Of a DNA stretch of 29,631 nt, positions 20,348 to 29,631 are shown piece by piece. The DNA is from Thermomucor indicae-seudaticae (Eukaryota > Mucoromycota > Mucoromycetes > Mucorales > Lichtheimiaceae). A program made the translations under genes and the position numbers. Positions within the stretch are counted from its first letter, which is position 1. Each line of letters opens with the position of its first letter. The stretch is from the NCBI GenBank assembly GCA_000787465.1, contig JSYX01000433.1, positions 1 through 29,631 on the forward strand, in the 5' to 3' direction. The notes under the pieces are model-generated. The model was given only the letters and a program-made list of their open reading frames with translations, did no database searches and had not been told where the DNA came from.

Positions 20348-21473
20348 CTAATACGGTACATCCCGAGTTGCGGTGGTGGTGGTGGTGGTGGTAGTAGTAG
20401 AGGAGGCCGGCCGGTTGGTGTTGACCATAGGAAAATTACGACGACTCAGCAGCATACCTTTGAAGCTACGAATTTCGCTCTTGAACTCCTTGACTGCCGG
20501 ATTTTCCAGATGGCTCGATGATTGGAACGGCGGCATATATGAAGAATAGGTGGAGTAAATATGATCTGGTTGCGACACGGTCTCTCGCAAATCGGCCAGC
20601 TTGTTCCGAAAATCAGCGTAAGGCTCCTGGTCTTGTCTCTGTTCACCATATCGCTTGATTTTCTCTGTAAGGCGTGCCAGGGATTCAGACAAATTCTCAT
20701 ACTTTAGCGCCAACCGCTTGTCCTCCTCTTCTTCTGGCAAAAGCTTATTGTTCAGCTTTTCGAGAAGCGATCGTCGTTCGTTGTAGCGGCTGCGTCGGTA
20801 CGCCGCAATGGACTCGAATAGGGGACCCATGAGTCGCTAAATAGATTTTTTTGGGATCATTCCTTTGGGCTTGAGAAACGTTGGTTGGTTTACCTTGACG
20901 ATTCGAAGTATCACTGCCGTTAAACCGACGGCACCAAATCCTAAGAGCAGTGCCATTCCCAACACTCTCTGTGCTGGCATTGGAGGAGGAGGAGGACTGT
21001 AATAAACAATTTGTTGTGGTTGTTGGTATAGGGTAGCTGGTCGTGGCGGCACAGGAGGAGCTGCTGTCTATCGCACCAGCCAAAGTCAACGGATATCCAC
21101 TGACAAAAAAGTGTGCACACAGTATTAAACTTACTGATGCTTGACTGTTAGGAGTGCTGTTGTTTCCGGCACGTCTGAATGCCTCTTCAATTTCGGGCTG
21201 CGTCAGACCTTTTTGTCGTAGGAATGCGACCTTTTTCGCAGTGTCTGACGATCGCACATTGGGGGACGACAGGAAAGAAACAGCTGGTTTCAGCAAATCC
21301 TCTCGTAGGGCTGAAGTCGAAGTGCTTGGAGGAGGCGATGCTGGCTGTGCAGGTTCGATCGCAGGTGAATCGTTGCCGCGATCAGTCTTTCCCGAAGCCT
21401 CTGGAGGCTGGTCGGGCAACGACGCGTTTCCTACATTATTATGCAATGGGTCGTTTCCGTTGTCGTCAGCCAT
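20348..21473 (-). CDS. PEX14: Peroxisomal membrane docking protein Pex14
   Basis: Docks the Pex5/Pex7 import receptors with their cargo at the peroxisomal membrane, with Pex13 (and Pex17 in fungi). Exons: 21473-21135, 21067-20894, 20836-20348, about 333 residues. The conserved N-terminal receptor-binding domain is at about residues 57-103 (REDLLKPAVSFLSSPNVRSS, VAFLRQKGLTQPEIEEAFRR). A proline-rich stretch with PPPPP follows, then one hydrophobic segment (about 148-167, VLGMALLLGFGAVGLTAVIL). Next is a charged coiled-coil region (RRSLLEKLNNKLLPEEEEDK onward), usual for Pex14. The C-terminus has a run of nine Thr codons encoded by a triplet repeat. All introns keep phase 0. The gene is divergent from the Ppg1 gene, about 600 bp away. 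Confidence 0.93.
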
Positions 21474-22076
21474 GAGAAAGACGATTATGTGAGCTTGGGA
21501 CTTGATTAAGCCCTTATTTTCGGACCCAGAGTGGGGTAACGGTTTGTCATCGTCTTTGTGAAGACAACGTTGTCAATGCTATGTGCAGGTAGTTCAGAAC
21601 ATGTTTGCATCAATAATGCAGCAACTGTTGCTGATGCTCGATAGAATCGTCATAGACAGTGAAGCAGCATTTGATTGACTCACATGTACTTTTGTATGGC
21701 TTATTTTTTTGCTGATGCAAGGTACACACCAAGGAACGATTTATACTCTGTCACTTGCAGTAGCTTGGTGCTCGTCCTTTACTGCCCCACGAAAAAGCTA
21801 GATAATACGCATACCGACTTGTACGGAAAGACAGTGTTGAAAGGCATTGATCTGATACGCCAAAGTTTGGAAAAGATAGTCATTTTCTAGTCATATGCAC
21901 CATTGTATGGATCAAAGTTTGTGTGTGTAATTTGAGAGCAAGTTCCGTTGGTTCCCCGGTGGGGCTCTTTCTGTTCTCTTTTAAGGATAGAGCTTTACAC
22001 ACCCCTTGAGCATCATCTCCCGCGAACTTTTCAAGGCCAATTCTTTGCAGCGGGCGATTGCGACACAAAAGGAAGC
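21474..22076. promoter_or_regulatory. Shared divergent promoter region, Pex14/Ppg1
   Basis: About 600 bp lie between two divergent start codons, so both promoters must be here. I see no convincing TATA box close to either start. A 71-codon open frame (21675-21890, +) has no recognisable content and I treat it as chance. Confidence 0.5.
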
Positions 22077-23491
22077 ATGGTCGCGCTTGATCTTGATGCG
22101 TGCCTAGAGCGCCTGTATAAAAAGCAATTGCTGGGAGAATGCGTGTTAAAGGAGATTTGCGAAAAGACCAAAGAGCTGTTGATGCGCGAGAGCAATGTGG
22201 TGCACATCAAGGCGCCTGTCACAGTCGTTGGTGACATTCACGGGTAAAACCATCGGCAATTTAGAAATGAGTTTGCGAAGTTAGCCTTACAGTTTATTTT
22301 CCTTCAGCCAGTACTACGATTTGATCGAGATCTTTAGAATTGGCGGCTATTGTCCTGATACGAACTACTTATTTCTCGGTAAACCTGGAAAGCCCCTGAT
22401 GGACCAATGCCGATGAACATGGTATTGAGAGTCTCACTGTAGGCGATTACGTTGATCGCGGCTTATACAGTGTGGAAACCATCTCGCTTTTGACGTGCCT
22501 CAAATTAAGATACCCGGACCGAGTCCAACTGGTTCGCGGCAATCACGAATCGCGAGCTGTAACACAGGTAGGCAGGGAATAATAGCTTGAACGCTTTACG
22601 GACTTGACTGAGAGAAAGTTCTCTGCTAGACGTATGGCTTTTACACCGAATGTATGCGCAAATACGGCTCGCAACAAGTATGGCAATATTTCACAGACAT
22701 GTTTGACTTTTTAACACTATCGGTTGTGATTGATAATGGGATCTTTTGCGTTCATGGAGGTGTGTGTGTGCGTGAGACAAATAAGCAAATGCGAAGCTAA
22801 TTTTTTTCCAAGGCCTGTCGCCAACCATCCATATGCTGGACCAAATACGGATCATTGACCGGTTTAAAGGTTAGAACAAGGATGGCGGTGCACAAGGTAT
22901 TTCGTTTGCTCAGTCGTGTTACAGAGATTCCGCATGAAGGCGCCATGGCAGACTTGGTATGGTCGGATCCTGATCCAGACAAAGAAGAATTCTCGATTTC
23001 GGCTAGGTAGATAGGCTATATTGACGATGGCAGATACCGAAAACTTAAGGAGCTTGCTGTCAGAGGAGCGGGATACACTTTTGGTAGCCTGGTAGTTGAT
23101 CGATTTTTGCATCTGAATGGCATGAACCACATCCTCCGAGCACATCAACTGTGCAATGCTGGATATCAGGTAAGGGAGTGTGCTGCTTATGCTAAAGGAT
23201 GAGAAATGGAAAAGGGTCTCAGACAACTGTTTGGGTCATGTAGGTCTTATTTGACGACAAGCTGTCTACTGTTTGGTCAGCTCCCAATTACTGCTATCGA
23301 TGTGGCAACATGGCTTCCATCTTGGAAGTGGGCGTGAACGGGGAAAGATTTTTCAATGTTTTTGACGCTGCTCCTGAGAACGAACGTAATGCACAACAAG
23401 CACAGTTAAAGGTAATGCGGCTAAGTATTCCCGTCCTGGGTCCAAGGTGTCTGACTTGTCATAGGACAACCACATTGAGTACTTCTTATAA
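22077..23491 (+). CDS. PPG1: Serine/threonine phosphatase Ppg1 (PP2A-like catalytic subunit)
   Basis: A metal-dependent phosphoprotein phosphatase of the PP2A/4/6 group; in yeast Ppg1 works with the Far/STRIPAK-like complex and affects glycogen accumulation. Nine exons: 22077-22243, 22308-22378, 22443-22567, 22630-22759, 22813-22869, 22925-23006, 23064-23169, 23244-23411, 23465-23491, about 310 residues, full length for the catalytic core. Metal and catalytic motifs: GDIHG (52-56), [33 protein letters not shown]. The text [16 protein letters not shown] at the start, [29 protein letters not shown] and [12 protein letters not shown] fit Ppg1 better than PP4 or PP6. The last exon is only nine codons and ends EYFL, matching the conserved C-terminal YFL that is carboxyl-methylated in this group. 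It lacks the longer tail of budding-yeast Ppg1. Confidence 0.94.
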
Positions 23492-23659
23492 GCGGTGATG
23501 ACGTCCCCCTTATGATATGTCCTGTATTTTTCAAAGGCAAGAATGAGTAAGATGCGGGATAGATAGAGCAATCTCCACCCTTGTACTTGCAACTTATATC
23601 ATGTTCTGCGAGAATACCGTAACGCACCCAGTGGTCCTGTCATTTTTAGGCCCTTTTAA

Positions 23660-25251
<1,592 letters not shown>

Positions 25252-26059
25252 CTTTCTGTTGTACGTGCATCACATGATAAAGTCAATCACGCATAGGGAA
25301 TGGCGTTCATTTCGTATCGAACGCCTAAAAAGGAAGACAAGGCTAAAAGTTCCGACGTAGCTTTAAAGATGTTTCTATAGACCGAGTCGTCCGGTACATT
25401 GGCGTAAACAGAAGGTGACAGATTGGGGAAATTCGCATATGTCAATTTAGCAGTAGCAACTTCTTGGAACTGCCGAAGCACTTGTCCAGTTTTGAACTAT
25501 GACAGTAGAAAATGTGCGAATGCTCCCAATTATTTATGCCTTGAATTATGGACAGTCTCTACTCTTGTTTATTCGAGTGCATCATACAGTGTGCGCGCGC
25601 TATGTACCGATATCTAACAATCATGTCTCTAGTAGCGGATACGGAGAAAAGCTGGCACCAGCAATCTGTATCTCGATGTGGCGACCGCTTTTCTTTGTTA
25701 CCAACGCGATCGCGCGGACAGTGTATGCTCGCACTTTGTAACAGCAATTGTCAATCAAAAGGGATAACAAACATCCGCACTTGTCTAAGCGTTTACGGAT
25801 GCCAGTGTTTTTGGGTTTGTTCACATACAGCTTACCATAGTATCTAGAAACGACTTGTTGTTCAGACGCAGGCACGATCAGGCCAATGCTTTAAAATAAT
25901 CCGGAGAGGCGTGTACGATATTACGTAAACGAGTTATTTGTATTTGCCCGAGGAGTAATAACGTTCTTGCATGCGAGAATGTTTGTTTGGGGAATGCCAT
26001 GTATTCATATAATTCAACAAGGCCAATCTCCTTTCTTCTTCCTCCTCTACTACCATACG
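25252..26059. other. Gap between zinc transporter and subtilase genes
   Basis: The region holds a possible minus-strand gene tail (described separately) and the subtilase promoter. Minus-strand open frames also exist at 25875-25621 and 25747-25559, with coding-like patches near 25800-25900, but I could not join them into one consistent spliced product: a TGA interrupts the most protein-like frame at about 25880. Confidence 0.4.
25287..25496 (-). CDS. Possible last exon of an unidentified minus-strand gene
   Basis: An open frame of 69 codons starts right after a TAG acceptor-like site at 25497-25498 and ends with TGA at 25289-25287. The translation (FKTGQVLRQFQEV, YANFPNLSPSVYANVPDDSV, ELLALSSFLGVRYEM) is protein-like in composition and codon use, and I take it as a 3' terminal exon. 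I do not recognise the family. Upstream exons were not resolved, so neither the start nor the full length is known. It would be convergent with the zinc transporter gene, whose stop is only 35 bp away. It could also be a chance frame or part of a decayed gene. Confidence 0.35.
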   Translation of the reverse strand, partial: FKTGQVLRQFQEVATAKLTYANFPNLSPSVYANVPDDSVYRNIFKATSELLALSSFLGVRYEMNAIPYA

Positions 26060-27625
26060 ATGCTCAAAGTAAGATTCTTTTGGATATCATTGGCCTGCAT
26101 CCTTCTTGTGCGTCATGTCGATTGCTGTGCTCAAACCACGACCACGGATAACCTCCACATCATTAAATTGAAAAAGACACGACACGACAAAGGTAAAAAG
26201 AAAGAAAGCAAATTCTTCCGGTTGTATGACATTTGATAATTCATATTTCTGGTAGACTCTATTGAGCCCAAGTCATTCCTCCGAAAACATTATGCATTGT
26301 ACAAGGAAACGGCCCCGCAAAATATAACGGCTGCGTTGATGATGGACGCAAGGTCACTGGACACTGTTCACGTGGGACAGGACTTTTCAGCCATTGTCGG
26401 ACCATTTGATCCTGATTTCGCAGCGTATTTGCATCGACTGGACGTGATCGATTATGTCGAGCCGAATCAGGTCTACAAGGTCGCCCATTACCGTGAAAAT
26501 GTTAAACGTACAACCCAGCAGCAGCCGGCGGCGAGTTGGGGCCTTGCTCGAATCCAGCAGCGGCAGCGTGGTGATTTGAGTATACGGGCGTTGGATGATT
26601 CGTTAGCTGGGTAAGCATTGTAGGCGAGAAAAAGGGGGCCGAGCTGACTAACGGGCCGAAATGCCAGAGAGGGTATTCACGTTTATGTTTTCGACACTGG
26701 TATCAACGTCAATCACCCGGACATTCAGGGCCGAGCATACCTCGAAGCCAACTTTATCGATTACGAAGGGCATGAAGACATTTCTGGTCATGGTACGACA
26801 AAAACTTGTCTTCTTTCTCGGTTTTAGCTGGGGGGCTCACGCCGTTTTGTTTTAGGCACGCATGTCGCAGGCACCATCGGAGGCACTACATTTGGAGTTG
26901 CCAATAGAGTACAACTGCACAGCATCAAAGTGCTTGATAGAAATGGGGACGGGACCACTGTGTCGCTCATTAAAGGTAAGAAAAACGGGCGCAACTGTTC
27001 TGGTCCTGGGCTAGGCTCTCAACCCTTTCTTGGCCCCTCAAGCCATTTCGTACGTCAGCCAGAACGCCGTAAGTGGCAAAAGCATCATCAACCTGTCGCT
27101 CAGCGGACCACCTTCGCAGTCGATCGACGATGCCCTGAGCAGCGCTGCGATTGACCACAACATTCCGGTCTTTGTCGCAGCCGGAAATTCTGCAGACGAT
27201 GCTTGTCGGTATACGCCAGCAGCGAATCCGAACGTGTTTGCGGTTGGTGCGTCCAACAAGGAAGACAAGATCGCGTCCTTCTCAGCGTTTGGACCCTGTG
27301 TGCGGATGTATGCCCCGGGAACCGGTATTACGAGTAGCTGGGTCAACAATGCATCGCATACGATGGATGGCACAAGGTTCGCTTAAAAAGAAAAGAAGCA
27401 AACTTTTGCTACTCATTTCTGATCACTGACCATATATATAGCATGGCGAATCCTCACATTACTGGGATTGCTGCTTTGATAATGGCGGAACGCAACTTTA
27501 CAACGGTCAGTGAACTTTACACCACCTTAATGACCATGGCAACAAAGGACGTTCTGCAAATGCCCGTCGCTGCTCAAGGTTTCCAGAACTACAATCTTTT
27601 GGCATATGCAAGCATGGATGGATAA
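26060..27625 (+). CDS. Secreted subtilisin-like serine protease (S8, proteinase K-like)
   Basis: An endopeptidase made as a preproprotein. Exons: 26060-26192, 26256-26610, 26668-26792, 26856-26975, 27043-27376, 27442-27625, about 416 residues. A signal peptide is evident (about 1-25, FFWISLACILLVRHVDCCA). An inhibitor_I9-like propeptide follows (ALYKETAPQNITAALMMDAR through LHRLDVIDYVEPNQVY). The mature domain starts near PAASWGLARI. The triad is Asp172 in VFDTGIN, His207 in SGHGTHVAGT and Ser356 in DGTSMANPH, with the oxyanion Asn in VAAGNS. All three sit at exon junctions or close to them, as usual in fungal subtilases. Length fits the proteinase K clade with no C-terminal extension. Whether it goes to the vacuole or the medium cannot be decided; no GPI or membrane signal is visible. 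Location next to a GDSL esterase 12 kb away is not evidence of a cluster. Confidence 0.93.
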
Positions 27626-28267
27626 TCGACAAAGTATACACTACTACTGTATATCTTTTCCTTTCATCGCACTTGGTTACCCTGCACACAATAAATTGAA
27701 ATGTCATACAGGTTTACTTTCTTGCATCAGTTGCTTGGCATGCCATTTTGAGTTTATGGAAACGGGAGGTTTGCGTTGGTCGAGAAAATTAGTCTTGCAC
27801 GTTTCTCGTTGCTAACTACATTACGCTATATGCGACAGGTTTATTGTAGTTTATATCCAGCTGCAGACTCATGTAACATGGAGAAGCCATATGCTTCCGT
27901 TCTGTTGAACCAGTCGTATCACGCTTTCTATACTTGCACAGAACGAACGCCTCTATATTCCAATGTCTCGCAGGCAAGCATTTACCGTCACCGTCGTACT
28001 TGAAGCGTACCACTTTCCTGAGTTTGATTGAGCAACCTACTGCACCAGCCTCCTAGAAACTGCATAGTAACAGTCACTTGATAAAGGGAAAAAAAAGCTT
28101 GGAGAATAATGCTGAGTGTCTTTGCCCGGCAACGAGGAGCATTTTCGGTAAGGCGTTCTTTCCGGCTTAGAGTCATGTAGAACGCCTAGAAATGACTCAA
28201 GAGTGGAATGGAACTCACTAGATTATATGTATGAACAGTTCTAACGTGAAAGCGGTAAGTCCTAAAA
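27626..28267. other. Intergenic between subtilase gene and mobile element
   Basis: Apart from the likely subtilase poly(A) signal, I find no gene in this stretch. Short open frames on both strands lack recognisable content. Confidence 0.5.
27690..27695 (+). terminator. Likely poly(A) signal of the subtilase gene
   Basis: AATAAA 65 bases after the subtilase stop codon on the coding strand; spacing fits a fungal 3' end signal. Confidence 0.45.
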
Positions 28268-28406
28268 TACACTCTTTCCAAAAAGTAATTTCGCCAGCTG
28301 TTGAAAATGAATTTCACATTTCCCAAAAATAGATTTCGTGTGCACACAAATCAGATGTCGCATTTCCAGAAGGTCGCGTCGCACAACAAAGCTTGGCACG
28401 TCGAGG

Positions 28407-28414
28407 TATATAAA
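28407..28414 (+). promoter_or_regulatory. TATA box of the transposase gene
   Basis: TATATAAA lies about 80 bases before the transposase ATG at 28493, followed by a pyrimidine-rich stretch (about 28430-28450) suited to transcription start. Confidence 0.6.
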
Positions 28415-28492
28415 GTACGTAGTTTTCATCCCCAGCTTTCTTCCTTCCTACGACATCGCACATCTGAAGTACTACGTCACACACATTTCAAG

Positions 28493-29309
28493 ATGAGCGC
28501 TCAGATTTTCTATGAAGATGGACAAGGAAATGTCGTCGACGAGCATGGCATGCCTGAGTCCATGGACTATGTCATTGACGGAGAGCAGTGTGCTCTTGAA
28601 ACGGTAAGTTCTTACACGCAATACTTGCACAATATGCCTCGGCAGAGCGACCGTAGACCAGAGGCTATCCAGATTGAAAATGCACGGAGGGATGTAGACC
28701 TTCGCATGAAAGATGCATCTGCCAAGCGCGCCTACACGCTCTACACGGATCAGGAGAAGGCCAGGTTCTTCAAACTGATGTTTGAGAAGTGTTTGAGTGC
28801 CTCAGCTGCTGCCAAGCAGTTGGGAATACATGTTCGTACGGCGCAGAGATGGGCCAAACAATATGAACGAGACCCTGACAGCATTTTCGAGAAGCGAAAG
28901 AATAACGGTCGCCCGCGTCTTCTCAATGAAGAACATAAGAAGGTCCTTTTAGAGTACATGGATGAAAATCCTTCTGCTGTTCTGGAACAATTGATGAAGC
29001 GGCTATCTCAGAAGTTCGAGGGACTCAAGGTCTCTAAAAATACTGTTTACAACTTCATGAGGACGCAGTGCAATCTTTCGATCAAACAGGCACGGTTTCA
29101 GCCTGTGGAAAGGAACATTGCGGCCAAGGTCGAAGAGCGCTATGACTGGGTTCGGAAGTGGGAGGGAACTGATATGGACTTTATGACCAATTGTGTCTTT
29201 CTTGACGAGTCAGCCTTCCACGTTAGCATGAAGCGTAGTATGGCTTGGTCAAAAAAGGCTTGCCTGCAGTGGTCACGGTACCCACAACACGAGCGAGGAC
29301 GACTACCAT
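28493..29309 (+). pseudogene. Tc1/mariner-IS630 transposase, broken in the catalytic domain
   Basis: Cut-and-paste DDE transposase. Exons: 28493-28603 and 28646 onward, joined by a 42-nt intron. After about 55 residues comes a helix-turn-helix (MFEKCLSASAAAKQLGI, VRTAQRWAKQYE), then a KNNGRPRLL linker and a second helical region (ENPSAVLEQLMKRLSQKFE, VSKNTVYNFMRT). The first catalytic block is VFLDESAFHVSMKRSMAWSKK (first half 29205-29230), with its DE pair. Just after this, at the A6 run 29251-29256, family-like sequence (a typical KKG.P.V..VP..RART pattern) continues in another frame, as if one A had been lost. Family similarity ends altogether near 29310. The second and third catalytic acidic residues are not seen. 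Oddly the original frame stays open to the window end, so a chimeric reading frame is possible. An active transposase is unlikely. Confidence 0.7.
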
Positions 29310-29631
29310 TAGGGCTCCAAATGGGCTGGGCCGGGCCAAATCTGGGCCCGACCTCGACCCAGGCCCGGATAAAGAGCCACCACATAGCAATCACTGAGCC
29401 GAAAAGACTTTGTGGACTATGTGAGATAGAGCACAATAGTAAAAATAGTAGACAAGTAGACAAGATGTCAGCAAGACTGAATAAAAGGGTTTTTATTGAA
29501 ATTGGATGTGCTCTTGTTTATATAGAGAAAAGTCTTTTCCATGGTCACGTACGGAGTTCTCTCACTGTTACCAATGACAGGTACAAGAGGTATATTACTC
29601 TGAGACAATACCAATCACTCTATGTTCTGTA
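29310..29631. mobile_element. Foreign insert with GC-rich, hAT-like or LTR-like features
   Basis: At 29310 the transposase similarity stops at TAGGGCTCCAAATGGGC and enters a GC-rich block (to about 29368) of GGGCTGGGCCGGGCC and GGGCCCGACC motifs that can pair with one another. That layout recalls the ends and subterminal repeats of hAT transposons. The following 260 bp are AT-rich. Read on the minus strand they show TATATAAA at 29523-29516 and AATAAA about 30 bases further on, which recalls a small LTR. A short tandem repeat GTAGACAA(GTAGACAA) sits at about 29448-29463. The other end is beyond the window, so element class and target-site duplication cannot be settled. Confidence 0.35.

Larger units (their letters stand above)
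28268..29631 (+). mobile_element. Tc1/mariner-IS630-type DNA transposon, left part
   Basis: The element is defined by its transposase gene. A likely left end is the TA at 28268-28269 followed by CACTCTTTCCAAAAAGTAAT, which resembles the ends of such elements and would put about 220 bp of 5' sequence, including a TATA box, before the transposase ATG. The right end is not in the window, so terminal inverted repeats cannot be compared. The element is interrupted or altered at about 29250-29310 (see other entries). Family follows from the transposase; the exact end is inference. Confidence 0.6.

Overview
The window reads as nuclear DNA of a filamentous fungus, most likely an early-diverging (Mucoromycota-type) one. 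It carries eukaryotic housekeeping genes (Mex67, Pex14, Ppg1, a DGTS betaine-lipid synthase, a glutamate decarboxylase). Almost every gene is cut by GT-AG introns of about 50-100 nt, often with a TGCTAAT/CTAAC-like branch site. There are no operons or Shine-Dalgarno-led genes. The taxonomic placement is inference from gene style and protein flavour, not from a database search. All exon maps were built by hand from splice sites, reading-frame phase and family conservation.

Layout, left to right. 1-1318 has no gene I can support. 1319-3643 (+) is glutamate decarboxylase, convergent with a PHD-finger protein (3753-5229, -) only about 110 bp away. 5529-7928 (-) is the mRNA export receptor Mex67/NXF1 with an RGG-rich N-terminus and no visible C-terminal UBA domain. 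8202-10361 (-) is an MFSD1-like major facilitator. 10362-12000 is a 1.6-kb gap. 12001-13389 (+) is a secreted or membrane-anchored GDSL (SGNH) esterase. 14261-15985 (+) is an intronless homeodomain transcription factor with a good TATA box. 16780-19474 (+) is betaine lipid synthase (Bta1), followed by an AT microsatellite. 20348-21473 (-) is peroxin Pex14, divergent from 22077-23491 (+), the PP2A-like phosphatase Ppg1. 23738-25251 (+) is a Golgi/ER-type CDF zinc transporter. 25252-26059 may hold the 3' end of an unidentified minus-strand gene. 26060-27625 (+) is a secreted proteinase K-like subtilase.

The right end (about 28268-29631) is mobile DNA. It is a Tc1/mariner-IS630-type transposase gene with its own TATA box and a plausible TA-flanked left end. 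Its catalytic-domain homology breaks at an A6 run, and it then runs into a GC-rich, hAT-terminus-like sequence at about 29310, suggesting a nested insertion.

The genes do not form one pathway. The recurrent themes are ordinary fungal ones: endomembrane and lipid physiology (Bta1, zinc transporter, MFSD1-like carrier), secreted hydrolases (GDSL esterase, subtilase) and core cell machinery. I found no CRISPR array, no rRNA and no convincing tRNA. I found no convincing new multi-gene system. The items most worth following up are the nested transposon junction, the UBA-less Mex67, the frame-neutral stop-free intron in the SAM-binding motif of Bta1, the uncharacterised PHD protein, and the unexplained gaps.
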